Below, piece after piece: positions 35,811 to 43,935 of a stretch of DNA of 64,000 bases (the stretch's first letter is position 1; every line of letters starts with the position of its first letter). The translations under genes and the position numbers were made by a program. The stretch comes from CAWCGU01 sp963838095 (GTDB taxonomy: Bacteria > Actinomycetota > Thermoleophilia > Solirubrobacterales > 70-9), in assembly GCA_963838095.1 (NCBI GenBank), contig CAWIPO010000006.1, positions 930,001 through 994,000 of the forward strand. Direction: 5' to 3'. The notes under the pieces were generated by a model. That model worked only from the letters and a program-made list of their open reading frames with translations. It ran no database searches and was not told where the DNA came from.

Positions 35811-37061
35811 ATGGGTCTGACGGTCCAGAACGCGACCCTCGACGGTGCGGTGATCGCGCTTCGAGCCGGCGATGACGGCGAGATCGCCGCCGCCGGTGCA
35901 GACGTGCTGCCGGAGCCCGACGACGAGGTGATCGACGCCGAGGGCATGGCGCTGATCCCCGCGCTCGTCAACGGCCATACCCACGCGGCGATGACCCTGT
36001 TCCGCGGCTTCGGCGACGACATGCCGTTGATGCGATGGCTGGAGGAGAAGATCTGGCCCGCCGAGGCGAAGCTGGAGGCCGACGACGTGTACTGGGGGGC
36101 GCGCCTCGCATGCGTGGAGATGGTGCGCAGCGGGACCACCCGCTTCTGGGACATGTACTGGCATTGCGATGCGACGGCGCGGGCGGTCGAGGACGCTGGG
36201 CTCAGCGCCGTGATCGGGGCGCCGCTGATCGACGCCAACCCGGGTGGCCCGCAGCAGCTGCGCGAGTCCGCCGAGCGCAGCCTCGAGCTGCTGGCGGATG
36301 CCGGCGAGGGGATCGCGGCCGCGCTCGCTCCCCACGCGGTCTACACGGTCAGCGAGGACTCGCTGCGCTGGGTCGCGGAGCTCTCGGCCGAGCACGAGCT
36401 CCCTGTCCACATACATCTCTCAGAGACCGAGCAGGAGGTCAGCGACTGCATCGGCGAGCATGGCCGGCGCCCAGCCCACTATCTGGACAGCGTCGGGCTG
36501 CTGAGCCCGCGGGCGCTGCTCGCACACGGCGTCTGGCTCGACGACTCCGAGCTCGACCTGATCGCCGAGCGCGGAGCGACCGTGGTCACGAACCCGGTCG
36601 CGAACATGAAGCTGGCGGTGGGCGGGATCTTTCCCTACACGCGGGCGCGCTCGCGCGGGATTCCGGTTGCGCTCGGAACCGACGGCGCCGGTTCCAACAA
36701 CTCGCTCGACCTGCTCGCCGACGCGAAGCACTTCGCGCTGGTCCAGAAGCACGCGGCCGCCGATCCGGCCGCCGTCACCGCCGCCGAGACGCTCTCGATC
36801 GCCACCGGGGCGCAGGCCCCGCTGCTGGGGAGCTCGGGGCGGATCGCTGCCGGCGAGCGCGCCGACTTCCTGCTCGTGCGCACGGATCTCCCGGAGCTGA
36901 ACCCCGGAGATCTGACCGCGAACCTGGTCTATGCCGCCTCGGGGGCGGTGGTGGACACGACCGTGGCGGCGGGCAAGGTGCTGATGCGCGGGCGGGAGGT
37001 GGCAAACGCCGAGGAGGTCGGACTGGAGGCGCTTGCGCGAGCTCGGCGGCTGGGGTTGTGA
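35811..37061 (+). CDS. mtaD: 5'-methylthioadenosine / S-adenosylhomocysteine deaminase (MtaD-type)
   Basis: 416 residues. Amidohydrolase metal site: VNGHTHAAM and the third-strand HIHLSETEQEV, then HGVWLDDSELDLIAERGATVVTNPVANMKLAVGG and LGTDGAGSNNSLDLLADAKHFAL. This last block is the MtaD signature. It would deaminate MTA (to methylthioinosine) and SAH. Together with the phosphorylase upstream it forms a salvage pair. The stop is followed two bases later by the tiny leader-like ORF. Confidence 0.92.
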   Translation: MGLTVQNATLDGAVIALRAGDDGEIAAAGADVLPEPDDEVIDAEGMALIPALVNGHTHAAMTLFRGFGDDMPLMRWLEEKIWPAEAKLEADDVYWGARLACVEMVRSGTTRFWDMYWHCDATARAVEDAGLSAVIGAPLIDANPGGPQQLRESAERSLELLADAGEGIAAALAPHAVYTVSEDSLRWVAELSAEHELPVHIHLSETEQEVSDCIGEHGRRPAHYLDSVGLLSPRALLAHGVWLDDSELDLIAERGATVVTNPVANMKLAVGGIFPYTRARSRGIPVALGTDGAGSNNSLDLLADAKHFALVQKHAAADPAAVTAAETLSIATGAQAPLLGSSGRIAAGERADFLLVRTDLPELNPGDLTANLVYAASGAVVDTTVAAGKVLMRGREVANAEEVGLEALARARRLGL

Positions 37062-37063
37062 AC

Positions 37064-37135
37064 ATGACCATCGCCGAATCCTCCGAATCAACTTGCCGCG
37101 CCCGAGTTCGGCTCAATCTCATCTGCATGAGATGA
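37064..37135 (+). CDS. 23-residue peptide ending RLNLICMR (leader-like, copy 1)
   Basis: ATG 37064, two bases after the mtaD stop. The start MTIAESSES and end RLNLICMR are identical to the copy before murJ, with a three-codon in-frame insertion between. Its last codons form a perfect hairpin (37118-37136). A further 7-codon frame (MSPIATR) begins inside its stop. No long gene follows for 140 bases, so what this copy controls is unclear. Confidence 0.65.
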   Translation: MTIAESSESTCRARVRLNLICMR

Positions 37136-37136
37136 G
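37118..37136 (+). promoter_or_regulatory. Hairpin in leader copy 1
   Basis: CTCATCT-GCATG-AGATGAG: 7-bp perfect stem, 5-base loop, over the Cys-Met-Arg-stop codons of the peptide. Identical to the hairpin at 47574-47592. Confidence 0.65.
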
Positions 37137-37275
37137 CCCGATCGCCACACGCTGACGCGGGAGCAGAAATCCAGCGCCTGTACTCGCACGGCGGCGCAGC
37201 GACCGCCGCGCTACGGTGTTCAGAGGGTGAACAGGTCCCGCGGCGAGGACGCGGGGCCGCGACGAGGAGCCTTCC

Positions 37276-38469
37276 TTGCCGCAGCAGCGCAAGACACCGG
37301 GGCGCTTCGGGATCGTCGCCGCGATCGCGCTGTGCGCCGCCTTGCTGGCCGCGCCGGCGCCGGCGGGCGCAGGCACGGGCTCGGTGGGCCCGCGCGAGCC
37401 GACTCCGCTGGACGGCGACGGGATGTGGATCTGGCTGATGAGCCGCTCGGGCGGCACCCCGGCGGCGGTCGCCGAGCAGGCGAACCGCTACGGGATGGAG
37501 GTCGTGTTCGTGAAGAGCGGCGACGCGGCGAACTCGTGGAGCCAGTTCACGCCGGCGCTGGTCCGGGTCCTTCACGAAGCCGGACTGCGCGTGTGCGCAT
37601 GGCAGTTCGTCTACGGCGGCGACCCGAAGGGCGAGGCGCTCGCCGGCGCGGCGGCCGTCGATGCCGGCGCCGACTGCCTGGTGATCGACGCCGAGAGCCA
37701 CTACGAGGGCCGCTACGCCCAGGCCCAGAAGTACATGCAGGTCCTGCGCGACAGGGTCGGCCCCGATTACCCGCTGGCCCTGACCAGCTTCCCGTACGTG
37801 GACTATCACCCGTTGTTCCCGTACTCCGTCTTCCTCGCCCCGGGCAACGCCCAGTACAACGTCCCACAGCTGTACTGGCACACGATCGGGGTCTCCGTCA
37901 GCGCAGGTTTCGAGCACACCTACCGCTTCAACCGGCCGTACGACGCCCCGATCTACCCGCTCGGCCAGACCTATCAGGACCCTCCGCGCGCGGACGTGAT
38001 CGACTTCAGGCGCCTCTCCCGCGGATATGGGGCTCGCGGACTGAGCTGGTGGTCGTGGCAGGAAACGGCCGGCAGGGAGTGGAACTGGGTGAGCAGGGCC
38101 CTGCGCCCGCGCCCCACGCAGCCGGAGGTCGGGCACGGCTACGCGATTCTGGGATCGGGGAGTGAGGGGGACCTGGTCGTGTGGGCGCAGCAGCATCTCG
38201 TCGCGGCAGGGCAGCGGATTCGCGTAGACGGGACTTATGGCTCCGGGACCGCCGCCGCCGTCCGCGCCTTTCAGACGGCGGAGGCGCTCAAGCCCACGGG
38301 CGTGATCCGCGCCGTGACCTGGCGCGCGCTGCTCGAGCACACACCGGTGGCGACGGACTGGTCGCGCAGCCGCAGCTCGCGGCGTTCGGTCGTCGCGAGG
38401 ACGCCGTTCGCTGCCGGCCAGGTCCTTTCGCCGGCCCCCGAGATGGCGCCCACCCTAGGGGTGCCGTAG
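37276..38469 (+). CDS. Secreted TIM-barrel hydrolase-like protein with a peptidoglycan-binding domain
   Basis: 397 residues from TTG 37276. Signal peptide IVAAIALCAALLAAPAPAGA. A glycoside-hydrolase-like barrel follows (WIWLMSRSGGTPAAVAEQANRYGMEVVFVKSGD, AGLRVCAWQFVYG, DCLVIDAESHYEGRY, ALTSFPYVDYHPLFP), with an acidic residue pair in the DAE motif. A C-terminal PG_binding_1 domain follows (ILGSGSEGDLVVWAQQHLVAAGQRIRVDGTYGSGTAAAVRAFQ). It probably acts in the cell wall; exact specificity unknown. Its 3' end overlaps the methyltransferase by 15 bases. Confidence 0.8.
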   Translation: MPQQRKTPGRFGIVAAIALCAALLAAPAPAGAGTGSVGPREPTPLDGDGMWIWLMSRSGGTPAAVAEQANRYGMEVVFVKSGDAANSWSQFTPALVRVLHEAGLRVCAWQFVYGGDPKGEALAGAAAVDAGADCLVIDAESHYEGRYAQAQKYMQVLRDRVGPDYPLALTSFPYVDYHPLFPYSVFLAPGNAQYNVPQLYWHTIGVSVSAGFEHTYRFNRPYDAPIYPLGQTYQDPPRADVIDFRRLSRGYGARGLSWWSWQETAGREWNWVSRALRPRPTQPEVGHGYAILGSGSEGDLVVWAQQHLVAAGQRIRVDGTYGSGTAAAVRAFQTAEALKPTGVIRAVTWRALLEHTPVATDWSRSRSSRRSVVARTPFAAGQVLSPAPEMAPTLGVP

Positions 38470-39294
38470 ATCGTCTCCCCGGCAGGCGAGCGCGGCGTAG
38501 AGCTGCCGCATCGCCCTCGTCGCCGGGGGCCGCACGAAGCCGATCCGGCGAACCTCGGCGAATCCCGCCGCAAGCGGCCACGCGCGGAGCCCGGCCAGGT
38601 TGGGCAGCCACCAGTTGAAGTCGGTCGCTGCGGCGCTGAAACGCGCGGTGGGGCGGCGTGGTGAGGCCAGTGTCAGCGCGGCTGAGATCGGCTCCATCAG
38701 CCGCAGCTCACCGGCGGGCGCGAGAGCGGCGCGGATGCGCTCCAGCGCCCGCACCGGATCACGCAGATGGAGCAGGATCGCGCCGGCGAAGGCGAAGTCG
38801 ACCGGACCCGATATCGCCTCCGGCGTCAGGTCGTAGACGTCGCAGACCACCCTCTCGACCTTCGATTCCAGCGCGGACGCCGCGTGGGAGAAGCCGCGTC
38901 CCAGCTCGACGTCGAGCTCGCGGGTGCGTCTGCGCAATCGCGCCCGGCTCAGCGGAGGCCACTCCGCGCTGTCGATCTCAGCGACGTCGATCGCCACCAC
39001 GTCGGCGCCGCGACGTTCCATCTCGAAGGCCCAGAAGCCGTCGAAGGTGCCGACGTCGAGGGCGCGGACGCCGCTGAGATCGTCGGGCAGGAGCTTGCGC
39101 GCGGCCGCGCGGAGGTCGACCTGGCCCGGGGTGAGCACCCCGGGCGCAAGCTCGATCGTGTGGTACCAGACCGGATTCGCGCTCAGTGCGGCGCGGGCCG
39201 CGGCGGCGCGATCGCTGGTGAGCGGCCCACTGCCCAAGGGCACCGAATCGTATTCGCCGAAGCCGGGTTGTAACGGCAGCCACGGAATCGGCAC
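38455..39294 (-). CDS. Class I SAM-dependent methyltransferase (CmoB-like)
   Basis: About 279 residues from GTG 39294; the longer TTG start at 39345 would overlap the divergent protease gene. WYHTIELAPGVLTPGQ resembles the DUF1698/CmoB N-terminal region. Motif I is VRALDVGTFDGFWAFEMERRGADVVAIDV, and motif IV/post I DFAFAGAILLHLRDPVRALERIRAAL. The substrate is not known. Its 3' end converges with the hydrolase gene. Confidence 0.8.
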   Translation of the reverse strand: MPIPWLPLQPGFGEYDSVPLGSGPLTSDRAAAARAALSANPVWYHTIELAPGVLTPGQVDLRAAARKLLPDDLSGVRALDVGTFDGFWAFEMERRGADVVAIDVAEIDSAEWPPLSRARLRRRTRELDVELGRGFSHAASALESKVERVVCDVYDLTPEAISGPVDFAFAGAILLHLRDPVRALERIRAALAPAGELRLMEPISAALTLASPRRPTARFSAAATDFNWWLPNLAGLRAWPLAAGFAEVRRIGFVRPPATRAMRQLYAALACRGDDLRHP

Positions 39295-39305
39295 TGATGG
39301 TGGAG

Positions 39306-40322
39306 ATGAACTTCCTTTCGTTCCAAGACGGGGTATCGCAGGCAAGGACGCGGGTACGGGCGAGCGCCGCAGCCCTGGTGGCTGCGGCGCTCGTTTGCGT
39401 GCTGGCGCTGGTGGTCCCGTCCGCCGCGATGGCGACGCCGGCCGCGAGCCACGAGCTCGAGCCCGGCCACCACGCGCGCGGCTACTGGACCGAGAAGCGG
39501 CTGCGCGAGGCCGACCCGCGGCCCTTCACACCGGCGACCGAGGGCGGAACCGCGCAGGGAGGCGGTCGCTCGGGCTCGGGCGAGCCCAGCTACACCCCGC
39601 CGTCAGCGCCCACGACCGGCAGCGTGACGACGGGCAGCGGCCGGCGTTCGACGCAGGCCGGCAGCGTCGACTTCGAGGTCCTCGACTGGGACACGGCGCC
39701 GAACATCGCTCACGGCAAGGTCTTCGCTCGCGACGCGGGCGGGAGCTTCAGCTGCTCGGCCACCGTGATCACCTCGCAGACCCGCAGCATCCTGGTGACC
39801 GCGGGGCACTGCGTCAAGGAGTCATACGGCTGGGTGCGCCGATTCGTCTTCGTTCCCGCATACCACGACGGTCAGACTCCGTTCGGAGTCTGGCGAGCGA
39901 GCGAGCTCTGGGTCCCGCGCCAGTGGGCCCGCGTCGGGAACATCAACTACGACTTCGCGGTCGTCGAGCTGGCGCCGCAGAACGGGATCGCGGTGCAGGA
40001 CGCGGTCGGCGGCTACGGGCTCGCGGCGAACCTGAGCCCGAACCAGTACTACCAGGCGTTTGGGTATCCGTTCAACTTCTTCCAGACCGAGCGGCTGATG
40101 GCCTGCGCGGGCCAGTACATCGGCTCCGAGCGCACCGGTTGGCGAGGTCCGCGACCGGTCGGGTTCCGGTGCGGAATGGGCCAGGGCTCGAGCGGCGGTG
40201 GCTGGATCGTCCAAGGCGGCTACGTGAACTCCCTGATGTCACACGGGCCGCCCGGCAAGGCGTTCGGGCCCTATTTCGGCAACGCGGTCGTCAACCTCGT
40301 CGCCCGGGCCGACCGGCCGTAG
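39306..40322 (+). CDS. Secreted trypsin-like serine protease
   Basis: 338 residues from ATG 39306 (GGTGGAG just upstream). The signal-peptide helix is AAALVAAALVCVLALVVPSAAMA. A Ser/Thr/Gly-rich linker follows, then the catalytic triad: TAGHC (His), NYDFAVVEL (Asp), GQGSSGGGW (Ser, V8/S1-like GSSGG). Four conserved cysteines support an extracellular fold. It is a V8/trypsin-like endopeptidase. Confidence 0.9.
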   Translation: MNFLSFQDGVSQARTRVRASAAALVAAALVCVLALVVPSAAMATPAASHELEPGHHARGYWTEKRLREADPRPFTPATEGGTAQGGGRSGSGEPSYTPPSAPTTGSVTTGSGRRSTQAGSVDFEVLDWDTAPNIAHGKVFARDAGGSFSCSATVITSQTRSILVTAGHCVKESYGWVRRFVFVPAYHDGQTPFGVWRASELWVPRQWARVGNINYDFAVVELAPQNGIAVQDAVGGYGLAANLSPNQYYQAFGYPFNFFQTERLMACAGQYIGSERTGWRGPRPVGFRCGMGQGSSGGGWIVQGGYVNSLMSHGPPGKAFGPYFGNAVVNLVARADRP

Positions 40323-40468
40323 GGGCGCGGGGACGCGGCCTGACCGCGCGCCACAGGCACACGCCAGGCGTGAACTGGACGAGGTGGTGAATCCAGGGGG
40401 CGAAATCCTCGACCGATCGTCCGATGCGCAGGGCGAGCACAGCGCTCAACATGTGAGCGTGGAGGAAA

Positions 40469-41221
40469 ATGACGACCCGGCCTCAAATCGTCAGCTTCGG
40501 CGGGGGCGGATTCTCGATGGAATCCGGCAACCCGTTGCTGGACGACTTCGTGCTCGACCTGACCGGGAAGGCGCGGCCGAGGGTCTGCTTCCTGCCGCAG
40601 GCCAGTGGTGACGCAGACCACTACATCGTTCGCTTCTACCGGGCGTTCGCGGAGCGCTGCGAGGCCTCCCACCTCTCCCTGTTTCGTCGCCTGCGCTCGC
40701 CCAAGGACCCGCGCGAACACCTGCTGAGCCAGGATCTGATCTACGTCGGCGGAGGCAGCATCGCGAGCCTGATGGGGGTTTGGCGCGCGCACGGGATCGA
40801 CGAGATCCTGCGCGAGGCGTGGCGAAGCGGCGTCATCCTCTGCGGGCTCTCCGCCGGCTCGCTGTGCTGGTTCGCCGAGGGCGTGAGCAACTTCCATGGG
40901 CCGATCGAGCGCATCGAGGGGCTGGGCCTGCTCCCCTGGAGCAACACAGTCCACTACTCGGCCGAGCCTGAGCGCAGGGAGGCCTACCACCGTTACCTTC
41001 TGGCCGGCATGCGCCCGGGCTACGCGGCCGACGACGGCGCGGCGCTTCACTTCATCGGCACCGACGTCGCCCAGGTGGTGGCCTCGCGGCCCAACGCCCG
41101 CGCTTACAGGGTCGAGGCGCGAGAGGGACGGGTGGTGACGATCCAGCTCGGGACCAGATACCTCGGCGATCCGGACGTGATCCCGCTTGCCCCGGCGTCG
41201 GTGCGTGAGCTGGCGGTGTAA
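40469..41221 (+). CDS. Peptidase E family (S51) protein
   Basis: 250 residues from ATG 40469 with GGAGGAA upstream. FGGGGFSMESGNPLLDDFVLDLTG, LIYVGGGSIASLMGVWRAHGIDEIL and the nucleophile elbow CGLSAGSLCWF match dipeptidase E/cyanophycinase-like S51 proteins (catalytic Ser in GLSAGS). Substrate uncertain: aspartyl dipeptides or a related amide. The next gene is a paralogue. Confidence 0.9.
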   Translation: MTTRPQIVSFGGGGFSMESGNPLLDDFVLDLTGKARPRVCFLPQASGDADHYIVRFYRAFAERCEASHLSLFRRLRSPKDPREHLLSQDLIYVGGGSIASLMGVWRAHGIDEILREAWRSGVILCGLSAGSLCWFAEGVSNFHGPIERIEGLGLLPWSNTVHYSAEPERREAYHRYLLAGMRPGYAADDGAALHFIGTDVAQVVASRPNARAYRVEAREGRVVTIQLGTRYLGDPDVIPLAPASVRELAV

Positions 41222-41236
41222 GCGAGATTGGTTCCG

Positions 41237-42025
41237 ATGGATAAACGGCGGCTGCTCGTCATCGGTGGCCATGAGTTCTCGCGCAAGCAGGGCAATGAGG
41301 CGCTTCGCGACTACATGCTGGGCCTCACCGATGCCGAGCGGCCGCGCATCTGCCTGCTGGCGACCGCCAGCGGCGACCCCGACGATCAGATCTCTGCCTT
41401 TCGGCGCTCGCTGGGCGAGTCCGAATGCGAGGTCTCCCACGTGTCGCTGTTCCGGCTAGACGACGAGCCGAGTGCGATTCGCGAGCACGTCCTCGGCCAG
41501 GACATCATCTACGTGGGCGGCGGGAGCCTGCTGAACCTGGTCGCGATCTGGAAGGCACACGGGATCGACCGCGCTCTCGCCCGCGCATGGGAGCAGGGCG
41601 TCGTTATCGCCGGCCAGAGTGCGGGAGCGATGTGCTGGTTCGAGTTCGGGATCAGCCGCTCGCACGGCGAGGCGAAGCCGGTGAAGGGCCTCGGGTTGCT
41701 GCCCGGCAGCTTGTGCGTGCACTACCACTCGGACCCCGAGCGCCGGAGGGCGTTCCTGCACGGCGTCTCGCTGGTGTTGCCGGCGGGCTACGGGCTGGAT
41801 GACCAGGCGGCGTTGCTGTTCCGAGGGGCAGAACCGGCCGAGGCAGTCAGCGGGCGCAAGGGCGCAGGCGTTTGGAGTGTGAAGCCCGACGGCGAGGGCG
41901 GGGTGGAGGAGACGGCTGTCGAAACTCGCCGCCTGGAAGATCCGCGACCCGCCATCGACGAGAGCGCAGCGGACGTTGAGGAGCTGCGCAGGGTACGGGC
42001 GTTGCGCGAGACCCGTTTGCACTAA
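41237..42025 (+). CDS. Peptidase E family (S51) protein, second copy
   Basis: 262 residues from ATG 41237 (an in-frame TTG at 41228 is possible). LLVIGGHEFSRKQGNEALRDYMLGLT, DIIYVGGGSLLNLVAIWKAHGIDRALA and the elbow IAGQSAGAMCWF put it in the same family as the preceding gene, 15 bases away. GQSAGA versus GLSAGS suggests a different substrate. Likely co-transcribed. Confidence 0.88.
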   Translation: MDKRRLLVIGGHEFSRKQGNEALRDYMLGLTDAERPRICLLATASGDPDDQISAFRRSLGESECEVSHVSLFRLDDEPSAIREHVLGQDIIYVGGGSLLNLVAIWKAHGIDRALARAWEQGVVIAGQSAGAMCWFEFGISRSHGEAKPVKGLGLLPGSLCVHYHSDPERRRAFLHGVSLVLPAGYGLDDQAALLFRGAEPAEAVSGRKGAGVWSVKPDGEGGVEETAVETRRLEDPRPAIDESAADVEELRRVRALRETRLH

Positions 42026-42073
42026 TGGCAGCAACTTCGGAGGCGTCCCGGTGCGAGCGCCAGCGCCGCCGAA

Positions 42074-42712
42074 TCATCGATTCGATTTGAGCGCAGTCAG
42101 GCGCCGACCCACGGGCCGCAGTGTTCTCTCCACGTGAGCCCGGTCGTGCGCGACTTGCCAGTGCGTGAACCGGAGCTGCGTCAGCCCGGCGGCGGTGTGG
42201 GCTTGGTCACGGATGCGATCGGTTGTCTGCTGGACCGGATCCGCGTGAAAGCGCCCACCATCGGTTTCGACCACGAGGCCCAGGTGCGGCCAGTGAAAGT
42301 CGACCCGGTGGCCGTTGACGTACTGCCCGGTGAGCGGGACGGGGAGGCCGGCTGAGGAGCTTTCGGGTAATCCCCACCCCGGGCCGTCGCGGTGCCCGCT
42401 TTAGCACCGAGAGCAGAGAGGGCGCTGTGGTGAGGCGAAGCTTTACCGCCTTCGAGATCGCTCGTCGCTTTCGTCACTGAGCACAGCGCCGGGCCCGCAG
42501 CGGAGGACGGCTGCCATCCATATGCCCTCCTGGGTCTGATCGGGTGAGCCAACGGCGTAAACGCCGCGGTGGATTCGGTGCAGGCGGCCACGCTCGATTC
42601 GGTGCCTGATCGCCCGATCGCTCATTCCGAGCTCACGAAGATGCTCGTGAGTCACGTTGCCTCCCTCGGTGCTTCGCGCCGGCCGTAGGCCGGCGCGCAC
42701 GGGTAACCGCAA
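42074..42712 (-). pseudogene. Broken AbiEi-antitoxin-like / DUF559 protein gene
   Basis: N-terminal winged-helix block VTHEHLRELGMSDRAIRHRIERGRLHRIHRGVYAVGSPDQTQEGIWMAAVLRCGPGAVLSDES at 42450-42660. Two frame changes later comes the nuclease-like half NGHRVDFHWPHLGLVVETDGGRFHADPVQQTTDRIRDQAHTAAGLTQLRFTHWQVAHD, ending at 42074. Same family and same kind of decay as the remnant at 2652. No AbiEii partner is present. Confidence 0.65.
42676..42698 (-). terminator. Hairpin 3' of the PucR-type gene
   Basis: CGCGCCGGCC-gta-GGCCGGCGCG: a perfect 10-bp stem with a 3-base loop, 26 bases beyond the pucR stop on its own strand. No T tract is visible. Confidence 0.5.
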
Positions 42713-42723
42713 GCCTGCGAGCC

Positions 42724-43896
42724 CTACCGCGGCAGCGTCGGCGCGAGCAGCCGGTAGGCCTTGATCCCTAACCCCAGCCGCTCGCGGTCCTCGCCGCTCG
42801 AGGGGTCCAGGCCGGTCAGCTCGCGCGCGCGTTCGAGGCGGTGGGCGACGGTGTGGCGGTGGGCGAAGACGGCTCGTGCGGTTGCGTTCATGTTGCAGTC
42901 GTTGGCCAGGTAGGCCTCCAGCGTGGCGAGCAGATCGGTGCGGTACTCGCGATCGTGCGCGACCAGCGCAGCCACCGTTTCCTCGTAGAAACTCGTCACC
43001 TCGTCGGGATTCGACGCGAGCGCCCGCAGGAGCAGCCGGTAGACGCCGCCACCGGTTCCGCCCGCGAGCTGCTCGCCGAGATCCTGATCTCGAGCAGCGA
43101 TCTCCACCACCAGCTCGGCCTCGGAGATCGCCCTGGAAAGTTCGGCGGCGTCCGCGCAGTAGGCGCTGAATCCGACCGGACCGTGGCCGGCGAGTCGCTC
43201 GCCCACCTTCCGCGCGCCGCGAACAGTTGCGCCCCCTGGATCGCCCACCTCCGCTGCTGGAAGTAGCGCAAGCACAAACTGACTCCCCTCACCGTCCACT
43301 GGCTCCGCGATCGCACCCGGCCACTCGCCGGCGATCAAGGCCGCAGCCATCCGCGGCTTTGCGGAGCGCACCTCGGCTGCGAGCGCCACCGCGCCTTTCG
43401 AGAGGTCGCAACCCAGCCGGGCCGCCCTCCTTAGTGCTTCCCCGGGTTCGACGCGCGCGCCACGCAGGTCCTCGAGCAACGATCCCCGCAGGTCCTCCGC
43501 CAGCCGGTCGCGGGCGTCGGTTGCCGCCACCTCGGCGAGCGCGGCGACAGCCGCGTTGCGCAGCACCTCCTCGCGATCGAGCTTCACACCGGTCCTCGGG
43601 CGGGATCCGTTGGCGGTCAGCGCCAGCACCGCGCCGATCTGGTCGCTGCCCACGAGCACCGGCAGCTCGACCTCGACCGAAGCCGGGCGCGCGCCGGTCT
43701 GCCCGTCCACCTGTGAGGAGACGTACAGCGTCAGCTCTTCGAGCTCGGCGCCGTCGCGGGAGGCGGCGGCGAGTGCGCGGGCCGGCAGCACAATCGCCAC
43801 AGGCCCGCCGATCTGCGCCGCCGCCAGCTCCGCTACGCCCTCGAGGCCATCACCCTCGAGCACCGCCGCGAGCATTCTTGCCTGAAGCTCGCGCAC
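42724..43896 (-). CDS. PucR/CdaR-family transcriptional regulator
   Basis: 390 residues. An N-terminal sensory part (GAF-like, residues ~20-125) and the CdaR-type middle lead to the PucR C-terminal HTH: DLLATLEAYLANDCNMNATARAVFAHRHTVAHRLERARELTGLDPSS. Family members respond to nitrogenous metabolites or allantoin-type inducers. It follows glnA by 39 bases on the same strand, so it may help control nitrogen assimilation or be transcribed with it. Confidence 0.9.
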   Translation of the reverse strand: MRELQARMLAAVLEGDGLEGVAELAAAQIGGPVAIVLPARALAAASRDGAELEELTLYVSSQVDGQTGARPASVEVELPVLVGSDQIGAVLALTANGSRPRTGVKLDREEVLRNAAVAALAEVAATDARDRLAEDLRGSLLEDLRGARVEPGEALRRAARLGCDLSKGAVALAAEVRSAKPRMAAALIAGEWPGAIAEPVDGEGSQFVLALLPAAEVGDPGGATVRGARKVGERLAGHGPVGFSAYCADAAELSRAISEAELVVEIAARDQDLGEQLAGGTGGGVYRLLLRALASNPDEVTSFYEETVAALVAHDREYRTDLLATLEAYLANDCNMNATARAVFAHRHTVAHRLERARELTGLDPSSGEDRERLGLGIKAYRLLAPTLPR

Positions 43897-43935
43897 GGTG
43901 CCCGGGGCTCAGCAGTCCGTTCTGGAGCCTCCCCC

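Noticed and set aside
39297..39345. Overlapping head-to-head starts of methyltransferase and protease
   Set aside because: Both longest starts overlap; using GTG 39294 and ATG 39306 removes the conflict, so it is not a real overlap.
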